Origin: CAYLRU01 sp964386565
GTDB lineage: Bacteria > Desulfobacterota > Desulfobacteria > Desulfobacterales > UBA5616
Length of the DNA stretch: 64,000 nt
Assembly: GCA_964386565.1 (NCBI GenBank)
Contig: CAYLRU010000001.1
Coordinates: 186,001 to 250,000 of the forward strand
Direction: 5' to 3'
Shown: positions 25,081 through 32,381 of the stretch, in pieces
Numbering within the stretch: position 1 is the first letter of the stretch
Layout: each line of letters starts with the position of its first letter
Translations under genes and position numbers: made by a program
Notes under the pieces: model-generated
Database searches by the model: none
What the model was told of the DNA's origin: nothing
The model's input: the letters and a program-made list of their open reading frames with translations, nothing else

Positions 25081-26475
25081 ATGAAAAACCGGTCTCCGGT
25101 ATTTGAAGAAAACCGTCAATTTTACATCGATCAAATAACGGTTTCAGAGCACCCTTTTGTCCGGTCGCCGCACCGGACATTGATCCGCATGTCGTTTCCC
25201 GTGCTGTTGTCGTTGATCGCCGAGCCGATGACGGGTCTTGTGGATACGGCATTTGTATCCCGTCTGGGTTCGGTTCCCCTGGCTGCGCTGGGTATCGGCA
25301 CCATGGTACTTTCCAGCCTTTTTTGGGTCTTTAACTTCCTGGGCATCGGAACCCAGACCGAGATCGCCCAGTCATTCGGGAAGCAGGCATCCGCCCGGGT
25401 CAGGGAAACCATATGGCTGGCGCTTTTTTTGGGTACGGTCCTGGGTTTTGCTGTCATTGCCGTCTGCATGCCGTTGGTTTCAGCCATATCCGGTGCAATG
25501 GGGGCACCCCCGGATGTGCGTGGTGTTGCCGCGCAATATCTTCATATCCGGCTGTTCGGTGCACCGGCCGTTCTTGTATCCATTGCGGCATTCGGTGCCC
25601 TTCGCGGACTGATGGACATGAAGACGCCGTTTTATATTGCCGTCTTTGTCAATATTTTGAATATATTCTTGGATGCAGTATTGATTTTCGGGCTGGGGTT
25701 CATTCCGGCAATGGGAATTGCCGGAGCAGCCCTGGCCAGCACCGTCAGCCAGTACATGGGAGCGGTATGGGCAATCATGGCGGTTTGTCGGAAATTCGGA
25801 TTTTCCACCGAAATCCGTATTAAGGATGCTGTAAAGCTTTTCATCGTGGGCAGGGATCTGTTTATTCGAACCGGCTTGATCATCCTGTTTCTGCTCCTGG
25901 GCACACGGGCTGCAACGAGAATCGGGCCGGAGGCCGGAGCCGCGCACCAGGCCATTCGCCAGGTATGGATTTTCACGGCCCTGTTCCTGGATGCATTCGC
26001 CGTCACCGGGCAGAGCCTGATCGGCTATTTCATCGGCCCCGGACAATTTGAACAGGCCCGCAACGCCGCAAAAATCGTCTGCCTGTGGAGTCTTTTCACC
26101 GGCGTTCTGCTGGGTGCGGTCATGTGGCTGGGACAGGATATGATCATATCCGTTCTGGTGCCTGCAGATGCGGTTTACATTTTTGCACCGGCATGGATTG
26201 TGGCCGTCATTACCCAGCCGGTTAATGCCGTGGCCTTTGCCACCGACGGGATTCACTGGGGCGCCGGTGACTGGCGGTATTTGAGAAATGTCGTCTGCCT
26301 TGCCTCTGGATTGGGAGGGCTGGGGATTTATGTCATTGACGAGACCTCTCCGGATGCCCTGGTCCATATATGGGTTGTCATCGTCTGCTGGCTCGGCATA
26401 CGCGCCTTCTTCGGCATCCTTCGTATATGGCCGGGCCTGGGAAAAAGCCCCTTAAGACAAAAACCCCTTCCCTGA
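25081..26475 (+). CDS. MATE-family multidrug/toxin exporter
   Basis: The 464-residue protein has 12 hydrophobic helices in two similar halves. PVLLSLIAEPMTGLVDTAFVSRLG in the first helix and the corresponding LIILFLLLGTRAATRIG of the second half fit MATE antiporters, including the DTAFVSRLG motif common to the DinF/NorM branch. It would export cationic compounds in exchange for Na+ or H+ at the inner membrane. It is divergent from the TIGR01777 operon and apparently monocistronic, with a GC-rich hairpin after it. The ribosome binding site is GAGGG 10 nt upstream. The exported compound is unknown. Confidence 0.88.
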   Translation: MKNRSPVFEENRQFYIDQITVSEHPFVRSPHRTLIRMSFPVLLSLIAEPMTGLVDTAFVSRLGSVPLAALGIGTMVLSSLFWVFNFLGIGTQTEIAQSFGKQASARVRETIWLALFLGTVLGFAVIAVCMPLVSAISGAMGAPPDVRGVAAQYLHIRLFGAPAVLVSIAAFGALRGLMDMKTPFYIAVFVNILNIFLDAVLIFGLGFIPAMGIAGAALASTVSQYMGAVWAIMAVCRKFGFSTEIRIKDAVKLFIVGRDLFIRTGLIILFLLLGTRAATRIGPEAGAAHQAIRQVWIFTALFLDAFAVTGQSLIGYFIGPGQFEQARNAAKIVCLWSLFTGVLLGAVMWLGQDMIISVLVPADAVYIFAPAWIVAVITQPVNAVAFATDGIHWGAGDWRYLRNVVCLASGLGGLGIYVIDETSPDALVHIWVVIVCWLGIRAFFGILRIWPGLGKSPLRQKPLP

Positions 26476-26524
26476 TAAATCCTGAAGCAGACCGGTTTCT
26501 TTAAAAAAGGGGAAGAGATCCAAA

Positions 26525-26560
26525 CCGCCGCGTTTGCCGGCGGATATTTCTTTCAGTGCT
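26525..26560 (+). terminator. probable terminator of the MATE gene
   Basis: CCGCCG (26525-26530) and CGGCGG (26538-26543) form a GC-rich stem with a 7-nt loop, followed by ATATTTCTTTCAGTGCTTTTTTT. The T-run is somewhat distant, which lowers certainty. Confidence 0.5.
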
Positions 26561-26733
26561 TTTTTTGAATCAAACCTTGCTTCGCTCTTCCGGTTTTTGC
26601 TATAGCTGTAAGGTATTCATTTATTTCATCATGATCTATCCATGCAATTGACCTTCATAAATTTATATTAATGTCGGATATCGCCGTTTACGGTATCACT
26701 GAAAAATATCATTGAAAAAAGGGAGGGTGTGTC

Positions 26734-27789
26734 ATGACAGAAGACGTCTACAAGCAGCTCAGGGAATTTTTAGACCGTCTGCCGGCAGGTTTTCCGGAAA
26801 CACCTACCGGTGTTGAAATCAGGTTGTTAAAGAAGATGTTTACACCGGAACAGGCGGTGTTGACCATGAAGTTGAAAAACGAGCCTGAAACAGTGGCCGA
26901 GATAGCCGGTCGCACCGGCATGGATGAGGCCCAATTGTCCGAAAAGCTGGAGCAGATGGCCAAAGACGGCCTGATATTCCGCGTTCGGGAGGGTGATTTG
27001 CGCAAATACCGGGCGTTTCAATTTGTTGTCGGCCTGTATGAATTTCAACTCAACCGACTGGACAGGGAGTTCTGTGAGATGTTTGAGGAATACATGCCGT
27101 ACATGGGGTTGTCCATGGCTTCCCTGAACACCAGCCAGTTGCGGGTGATACCGGTGGAATCCTCCCTTAAGAGTGATGCCGGGGTGGCACCGTATAACCG
27201 GGTTCGGGAAATGATCGATAAGGAGGAAATCATCTCGGTAACCGATTGTATCTGTAAAAAAGAGCAGGGCATTATGGGGAACCCATGTACCAAGCCCATG
27301 GAAGTCTGCTTGATGTTCGGGGAATTCGCCCGGTTTTATATCGACAACAACAATGCCCGGCAGATTGACAGGGACGAGGCCTGCAAGATCCTGGATATGG
27401 CCGAGGAGAACGGCTTGGTTCTAAGTCCCACCAATTCACAGAAACTGTCGGCTATCTGCTGCTGTTGCACCTGTTGCTGCCCCACGCTTAAAAACATCAA
27501 GCCTTTTCCGAATCCCGGAGAGATGGTGATGTCCTATTACCGATCCACCATTGATGGAGAATTGTGCACCGGGTGCGACGAGTGTATCGCGATTTGCCCC
27601 ATGGATGCCATTGTGGATGAAGACGGCGTTTCCGAGGTGCTGGTGGAGAGATGCATCGGGTGCGGGCTTTGCGTCAACCGATGCCCGGTTGAGGCCATCT
27701 CCATGCAGGCGCGTGCGGACAAAACAGATGCGCCGCCCAGGACCTTTGATGAGGTTATGGATCGTATCTCGGCGGAACGGGGCATTTGA
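26734..27789 (+). CDS. winged-helix/Cys-rich/2x[4Fe-4S] ferredoxin protein (paralogue A)
   Basis: The 351-residue protein has an N-terminal winged-helix-like segment (about 40-90, EPETVAEIAGRTGMDEAQLS). Its middle domain has cysteines C172, C174, C185 and C192 (CICKKEQ, NPC, EVC). A striking cysteine run follows at 242-249 (CCCCTCCC). Two ferredoxin motifs, CTGCDECIAICP (278-288) and CIGCGLCVNRCP (307-317), complete it. It is probably a cytoplasmic electron carrier or redox sensor; the winged helix may bind DNA or just a partner protein. A full-length homologue lies at 42648-43733 with the four middle cysteines at identical positions. The start is well supported by AGGGAGG. I do not know a characterised homologue. 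Confidence 0.82.
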   Translation: MTEDVYKQLREFLDRLPAGFPETPTGVEIRLLKKMFTPEQAVLTMKLKNEPETVAEIAGRTGMDEAQLSEKLEQMAKDGLIFRVREGDLRKYRAFQFVVGLYEFQLNRLDREFCEMFEEYMPYMGLSMASLNTSQLRVIPVESSLKSDAGVAPYNRVREMIDKEEIISVTDCICKKEQGIMGNPCTKPMEVCLMFGEFARFYIDNNNARQIDRDEACKILDMAEENGLVLSPTNSQKLSAICCCCTCCCPTLKNIKPFPNPGEMVMSYYRSTIDGELCTGCDECIAICPMDAIVDEDGVSEVLVERCIGCGLCVNRCPVEAISMQARADKTDAPPRTFDEVMDRISAERGI

Positions 27790-27822
27790 CAACCGGGGTG
27801 ATCTTTATGGATGATCACATGA

Positions 27823-27870
27823 CCCGATTCCCTGAAAGGGAACCGGGCATTTCCGGCGACGGCGCCGTCG
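27823..27870. other. tandem hairpins between convergent genes
   Basis: CCCGATTCCC and GGGAACCGGG form a stem around TGAAA (27823-27847), immediately followed by a perfect 14-nt palindrome CGACGGCGCCGTCG (27857-27870). They lie between the plus-strand ferredoxin gene and the minus-strand uspA gene and probably separate the two transcripts, although no T-tract follows. Confidence 0.5.
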
Positions 27871-27952
27871 GGCATGGAATTGTAGAAGCATTTCCCCGAC
27901 CGTTTGAAGGGGCGCAATGTGTTACGTGAAGAATTTGCAAAAAACACCGGCC

Positions 27953-28417
27953 TCAGGCGTCCCGAGGATTTTGTTTTGACTTGATCAGTTCCGGGCTGAT
28001 CACCAGCACCGGAACCGGGGAATATTTTACGGCATGGCCGGTGACGCTTCCGAAAATCGCCCGTTCAATACCGGTGCTGCTATGCCCCATCACAATCAGG
28101 TCGATATTTTCAGACCGGGTGTAGTTTATAATTTCATCAGCCGGACGGCCGATCAGAATTTTGGTTTTAACCGGAATGCCTTTAAAATGTTCGGCTACAA
28201 AGGCCTGGAATTTTTTTTCAGCCCCTTTGTAGATTTCGGTTTCAAAATTTCCGATATAAGCTGCTGAAATGTCGAGATTGGAGTAGTAGTGGGTGACATG
28301 AACGACATAAATGATATGTATTTCCGAATTAAACTTGTCGGTCATCTCCAATACATACGGGCATATTTTTGATGAGGCTTTGGACAAGTCTACGGGGAAT
28401 AATATTTTCTTAAACAT
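27953..28417 (-). CDS. universal stress protein UspA family
   Basis: The 154-residue protein has the Usp fold: FKKILFPVDLSKAS at the start (ATP-binding strand and Asp), and the C-terminal GHSSTGIERAIFGSVTGHAVKYSPVPVLV carrying the G-2x-G-9x-G-S/T nucleotide motif, so it is probably the ATP-binding type. Usp proteins are induced by starvation and stress; the exact role differs between paralogues. AAGGAGG lies 6 nt before the ATG. A second, shorter paralogue is at 29970-30362 with a different sequence. Confidence 0.9.
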   Translation of the reverse strand: MFKKILFPVDLSKASSKICPYVLEMTDKFNSEIHIIYVVHVTHYYSNLDISAAYIGNFETEIYKGAEKKFQAFVAEHFKGIPVKTKILIGRPADEIINYTRSENIDLIVMGHSSTGIERAIFGSVTGHAVKYSPVPVLVISPELIKSKQNPRDA

Positions 28418-28553
28418 GATAGTCCCTCCTTTTCCGGTCTGCCTGTGTCGACCCCGGAGGTTATTTGTTGCGGTCCATTTTAAAAACGGTTTTTGAAATA
28501 GTATTTACCATCTGACATTACAGATGCCGATGGTGGCCGAAAGGGCCATAAAA

Positions 28554-28588
28554 CCGGAAATCCGCTTTGAAGCGGTCCGGATTTTTTT
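28554..28588. terminator. bidirectional terminator-like hairpin
   Basis: The outer stem CCGGA/TCCGG and the inner stem CCGCTT/AAGCGG are separated by a 3-nt bulge. On the plus strand a run of seven T follows (28582-28588). On the minus strand TTTTATGG follows, which would suit the RRSG gene upstream on that strand. No plus-strand gene lies close upstream. Confidence 0.55.
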
Positions 28589-28593
28589 CCGGC

Positions 28594-28619
28594 AGCTTCT
28601 CGAAACAGCGTCGAGAAGC
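28594..28619. other. 9-bp perfect hairpin
   Basis: GCTTCTCGA and TCGAGAAGC enclose an 8-nt loop, directly beside the previous hairpin. It has no T-tract; with its neighbour it makes a compact structured RNA segment. Confidence 0.4.
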
Positions 28620-28763
28620 ATGTGATAAATGCCGCTCGGCACTTCTCATTGAACAGATCGATACGTTTTTCGTTCATCTTGAACATGTTCATCAGGACCG
28701 GTTTGAAGCTGAGCGGCACTTAGTGCCCATAAAATAATACCGTTGTGAAAAATGTCAAAACAA

Positions 28764-28958
28764 CTAAGATAAATCAGATTGAAAACGATTGTTTTGATGA
28801 GGTGGAGATACAGTCTGTTTTCCGCTTCTTCGGTTTTTTCCGCTTCTTCGCTCTTTGTGCCTGTTGGACGTTTTTTCAGTTGAAGGTGTTTTGGGCGTTC
28901 TCCTGTCGTGTCCGCTTCTTCTGTCAGATCCGGATCTGCGGTCCTTTTTTTCTGCCAT
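28764..28958 (-). CDS. small basic RRSG-repeat protein
   Basis: The 64-residue protein begins MAEKKDRRSGSDRRSGHDRR and later has KERRSGKNRRSGK. The tandem RRSGxDRR repeats make it highly basic and low-complexity. It has no membrane segment and no catalytic motif. Similar RRSG-repeat segments occur in short proteins of other Proteobacteria without a known role; RNA, DNA or acidic-protein binding is the natural inference. Start choice: this ATG follows AAAGGAGG by 7 nt, whereas an extension of 20 codons upstream would include the ribosome binding site. It sits between two uspA genes. Confidence 0.65.
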   Translation of the reverse strand: MAEKKDRRSGSDRRSGHDRRTPKTPSTEKTSNRHKERRSGKNRRSGKQTVSPPHQNNRFQSDLS

Positions 28959-29304
28959 AAACAAACCTCCTTTCTCCGGAAACGTGAAAAGGATTAAAGT
29001 ACGTTTACATATAAACAATAATCAAAGGGGAAATCAAATAAAAACCGGCCTGTTTTTATTCTCGTACAAAATGTCGCTGTAAGCCATGGGAAGCCTTCTT
29101 TTACGGTTTCCTGTCTGAAGAAATAAGCATCATTCAAAAAACCCCATATGTATTCAGAAGATCATATCAAGATCAGTATAATTTCTAAATTTTTCCAATA
29201 AAAATGGTTGATTACAGAACAAGGATCATTTATACCCGGTATGGTTTCGATAACTGGATTATCCGTTTATCACAATTGTACAACGTGGGAAAGGAGCCTG
29301 CTCT
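28959..29304. other. 346-nt divergent intergenic region
   Basis: This AT-rich spacer lies between the RRSG gene (minus) and the VKOR gene (plus). It contains a 9-bp perfect inverted repeat AATAAAAAC/GTTTTTATT (29037-29045 and 29052-29060) with a 6-nt loop. No gene was seen and no strong promoter match was found by eye. Confidence 0.35.
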
Positions 29305-29937
29305 TTGCGGCCCAGATGGTTTTTAGTGCTGACTTTTTTTTGGATTCTCGGCATGGCCGATACAATCTACCTGACGTATCACCATTACCAGGTGAACATC
29401 CTGATGCCGGCGGAAAAAAGTTTTTGCGTCATTAACGAAACCATTGACTGCGATAAAGCCGCAACCGGCACGGGGTCCACATTTATGGGCGTTCCCGTGG
29501 CCACGTGGGGTATGTTTGCATTCCTGTTTTTGATGGTGTTTGTTATGGTTGAACGGCTTTTATACTGGGAAATTCAAAAGGCACTGTATGGATTCTTATT
29601 TTTTATCATCTATCTGATGGCGGTTTTTTCCATGTATGAGGCGTTTATTTCTTTTTTTGTTCTCAAGGTGGTGTGCATCATGTGCACCATACTCTATCTT
29701 ATCATGATCTTGATGCTGATTTCCTGTAAACGTGCATTGGGGATCACCCACCTGGAATTCATTCTATTATTACGCGACTTGTTTTTCAGGTCCTTTTCAC
29801 GAAATTTGCTGAGGAAAGGGATATCCGTGACCATTATCGCCCTGGTGCTTTCCGGCATCGTCGCATTCGGCGTCGATCAAAAATTCCAGGCGATTTTTTC
29901 CTACCAGCGTGTTAACCTGATGCTGTCGGATCATTAA
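29305..29937 (+). CDS. vitamin K epoxide reductase (VKOR) family protein
   Basis: The 210-residue inner-membrane protein has four to five hydrophobic helices. It has the four VKOR cysteines: C41 and C49 in the periplasmic loop (SFCVINETIDCDKA) and the quinone-side CxxC pair C124/C127 (VVCIMCTIL). Bacterial VKOR reoxidises periplasmic thiol oxidases, passing electrons to quinone, and so supports disulfide bond formation where DsbB is absent. No thioredoxin domain is fused. Translation appears to start at TTG 29305, placed 8 nt after AAGGAG, because no ATG fits and the first helix begins at once. It is convergent with the second uspA gene. Confidence 0.85.
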   Translation: MRPRWFLVLTFFWILGMADTIYLTYHHYQVNILMPAEKSFCVINETIDCDKAATGTGSTFMGVPVATWGMFAFLFLMVFVMVERLLYWEIQKALYGFLFFIIYLMAVFSMYEAFISFFVLKVVCIMCTILYLIMILMLISCKRALGITHLEFILLLRDLFFRSFSRNLLRKGISVTIIALVLSGIVAFGVDQKFQAIFSYQRVNLMLSDH

Positions 29938-29969
29938 CCGGCTTTTTATGCCGGGAAATGTCCGGTGCG

Positions 29970-30362
29970 TTACTTTACGGTTACAACGGGGCATGGGGCT
30001 TCCAAAATAACGTATTGAGCTGTTGACCCCATAATCAGTTTTCCTATTTTGGATCGATGCTTTACACCGATAATGATTTCATCGATGTTGTTTTTCACGG
30101 CAAAATCCACCAGGTCTTCCCCGGGCGAAAGGCTCCTGATGGCGATATGGGTTTCACAGGGGATGCCGTCCTGTTTAAATCGGTCCTGAAGTTCATGCAA
30201 CCGGTCCTGAAGTTCCTTAAGTTCATCCGTATGCAACTCTGGGCTGTGTCCTGATGCGGTAAAAATATTCACATGGGCATTGAACGCCAAAGCATGTTTT
30301 CGGGCCAGTTCCAGGGATTTTGTCGAATTTTTCGTTCCGTCATAACCGACAAGTATTTTCAT
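29970..30362 (-). CDS. universal stress protein UspA family (short paralogue)
   Basis: The 130-residue protein has the Usp fold: MKILVGYDGTKNSTKSLELA at the start, EIIIGVKHRSKIGKLIMGSTAQYVILEAPCPVVTV at the end with the G-2x-G-9x-G-S/T-type loop. It is shorter than the copy at 27953-28417 and only distantly similar, so it is not a recent duplicate. Its likely role is stress survival, possibly with ATP binding. It converges on the VKOR gene with 32 nt between them and is preceded on its own strand by the amidohydrolase gene with a 149-nt gap. Confidence 0.88.
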   Translation of the reverse strand: MKILVGYDGTKNSTKSLELARKHALAFNAHVNIFTASGHSPELHTDELKELQDRLHELQDRFKQDGIPCETHIAIRSLSPGEDLVDFAVKNNIDEIIIGVKHRSKIGKLIMGSTAQYVILEAPCPVVTVK

Positions 30363-30511
30363 TTGTCATGTCCATTTCCAGGAATTTAATAGAAATTAAA
30401 GCCAAAAATAAATAAAATGTTTCAGATCCGTCAATAAACAACCGGTTATTGTTGCTCCTGTTTTATCCGCCTGTTTGACCTGACGGGCAATATCCCGGTT
30501 GCCATGTGGAT

Positions 30512-32194
30512 TCAGGCGGATGCCCTTTTTAACGGCCTTCCCCCCCTTTTGCCGGTGGCCTTGCCGTTTTGGATGGAAACGACGCCGTTTACCAACAGCC
30601 ACTGGATACCGTCGGAATATTGATGAGGATCTTTATAGGTGGCGTGGTCCGCTATTTTGTCCTGGTCCCACACCGCAATATCCGCATAGGCGCCCTTTTC
30701 TATCTTTCCTCTCCCTTTCATGTTGAATTTTTCAGCCGGAAGGGAGGTCATGGAACGGACGGCTTCCTGAAAGGTCATGAGCTTTTCATCCATGACGAAT
30801 TTCTTAAGTTTTTTAGGAAAGGTGCCATAGACCCGGGGGTGGGGCCGGGTAATCCCCTTTGGAATGGTCCATCCGTCCGAGGCGGTGATGATATAATCAT
30901 GGGGCATCAGTTCTCTGACGATCCCGATGTCCTGAAAAAAATAGACTGCCACGGGCAGGTTATCTTCACATACCATATCGGCGTAACTCTCGGCAGGGGT
31001 TCTTCCCTCGATTTCGGAGATCTCTTTAAGATTTTTGCCTTCATAGGATTTTTTCCCGGAATACAGGGTAATCAGTGTTTTTTCCGGGGGAAATGTTAAA
31101 AAAATGTCATTCATGACCTGAATAACCTGCTGTTTTCCCTCTTTGGTCTTGAATTCATCCTTGATACTGTCGCTGGTTTTCATCTCGTTGGGCAGCAGAT
31201 GCGATATGATGGTCGAACCTGCCGCGTAAGGGTATTGATCGGCATGGAGATCAATGCCAGAAGACCTGGCCCGTTCAATCAGGCTGAGAACCTCGTCCGG
31301 TCGGACCTGGTTTATCGGCGCACTGATTTTAAGATGGGAAATTTGAATGGGTGTGTCGGCTTTTTGGCCGATTTCGATCATTTCCCTGATGGATCTGATG
31401 ATTCCGGGTTTGCCGTCAGGGTATATTTTACCGGATTCATCCCGCATATGGCTCGTGAAAAGGCCCCCATACCGGCGGACAACCCTGGCCAGGGCAATCA
31501 ATTCATCGGTTTGGGCCAGATATCCGGGTGCGTATTCAAGCCCCGTGGAAAGCCCCACGGCCCCTTTTTCCATCTCTTCGGCCACTCTTTTTTCCATGGC
31601 CCGGAGCTGTTTCGTATTGAGCGGCCCGGGCTGATCCGTGCCGAAAAGCTGTTCCCGGATGATCCCGTGGGGAACCAGGGTATAAACATTGGTACCGAAG
31701 TTTATCGAATCCACCATGTCGAACCATTTATCGGCGTCTGTGTAGCCATAACCGCAATTTCCCGTAACCACGGTGGTGACGCCCTGGTACAGATAATTAT
31801 AATTGCCTTTCCAACTGGGCATGAAATAGGCAAGGTATCGTTTGATCCCGGTTTTCCGGAAGGTCAGGTCGCAATGGGTATGGATATCGATGAAACCGGG
31901 CGTAACGATTTTCCCATGGGCGGGAATAATGGTGGAAGCGGTCCCGTCGATCTTTCCCAGGGAAACGATCCTGTCCCCCTTTATCCCGATGTCCGCTGTA
32001 TAGGGTTTGGCCAGGGTCCCGTCGTAAATCGTTGCATTTTTAATCAGTACATCCAGATCATTGCGAGAACCGCTGCCGCATCCGACGACAAAGCCGGGCA
32101 GGGCTGCCGATACGGCCAGGGCTGCGGAGGTTTTAACGGACTTGTCCAGAAATCTCCTCCGGGTACAGGATCTGTTCAGTTTGTCGTGGGGCAT
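30512..32194 (-). CDS. N-acyl-D-amino-acid deacylase-like amidohydrolase, Tat lipoprotein
   Basis: The 560-residue protein is an amidohydrolase of the D-aminoacylase group: PGFIDIHTHCDL (metal-binding HxH) in the N-terminal part, VTTVVTGNCGYG (characteristic GNCG), FTSHMRDES, IQISHLKIS, and a TASDGW Asp near the C-terminus. It would hydrolyse N-acyl-D-amino acids or similar amides. It carries RRRFLDKSVKTSAA, a twin-arginine motif, then a hydrophobic core and a lipobox-like FVVGC, so it is probably exported folded and lipid-anchored. Start: ATG 32194 follows AAGGAGAG and puts the Tat motif near the N-terminus; an upstream in-frame start would bury it. It diverges from the acyl-CoA ligase gene. 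Confidence 0.85.
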   Translation of the reverse strand: MPHDKLNRSCTRRRFLDKSVKTSAALAVSAALPGFVVGCGSGSRNDLDVLIKNATIYDGTLAKPYTADIGIKGDRIVSLGKIDGTASTIIPAHGKIVTPGFIDIHTHCDLTFRKTGIKRYLAYFMPSWKGNYNYLYQGVTTVVTGNCGYGYTDADKWFDMVDSINFGTNVYTLVPHGIIREQLFGTDQPGPLNTKQLRAMEKRVAEEMEKGAVGLSTGLEYAPGYLAQTDELIALARVVRRYGGLFTSHMRDESGKIYPDGKPGIIRSIREMIEIGQKADTPIQISHLKISAPINQVRPDEVLSLIERARSSGIDLHADQYPYAAGSTIISHLLPNEMKTSDSIKDEFKTKEGKQQVIQVMNDIFLTFPPEKTLITLYSGKKSYEGKNLKEISEIEGRTPAESYADMVCEDNLPVAVYFFQDIGIVRELMPHDYIITASDGWTIPKGITRPHPRVYGTFPKKLKKFVMDEKLMTFQEAVRSMTSLPAEKFNMKGRGKIEKGAYADIAVWDQDKIADHATYKDPHQYSDGIQWLLVNGVVSIQNGKATGKRGGRPLKRASA

Positions 32195-32381
32195 CGGCAG
32201 GTCTCTCCTTGTTCCACGAGTTGATTTTGATGAGGACAAGTTGAAAGCCATCGCAGCAGGTCGAAGGACCACTTATCGCTTGACAGGATATATATTAACA
32301 TTATTCAATAAGGACTTCAAGAGGATTGGCGGTTTTTAGATGCCGGCGATATGATTGACCGGACCCGGATCAGGAGGAGAA

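Larger units (their letters stand above)
28418..28763. other. 346-nt region rich in hairpins, no clear gene
   Basis: No convincing protein frame. It holds two hairpins (28554-28588 and 28594-28619) and the leader of the uspA gene. A possible small tetraloop hairpin, GGCC-GAAA-GGCC, is at 28536-28548. The structured segment lies downstream of the RRSG gene on the minus strand and could be its 3' end or a small RNA. Confidence 0.4.

Noticed and set aside
25480..26367. Minus-strand frame inside the MATE gene
   Set aside because: Antisense to a membrane protein; its composition is unlike membrane or enzyme families.
28480..28719. 79-codon minus-strand frame overlapping the terminator hairpins
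   Set aside because: It runs through stable hairpins with a T-run and has no family similarity.
31199..32224. Long plus-strand frame within the amidohydrolase gene
   Set aside because: It is antisense to well-conserved GNCG and metal motifs; its own translation shows no family.
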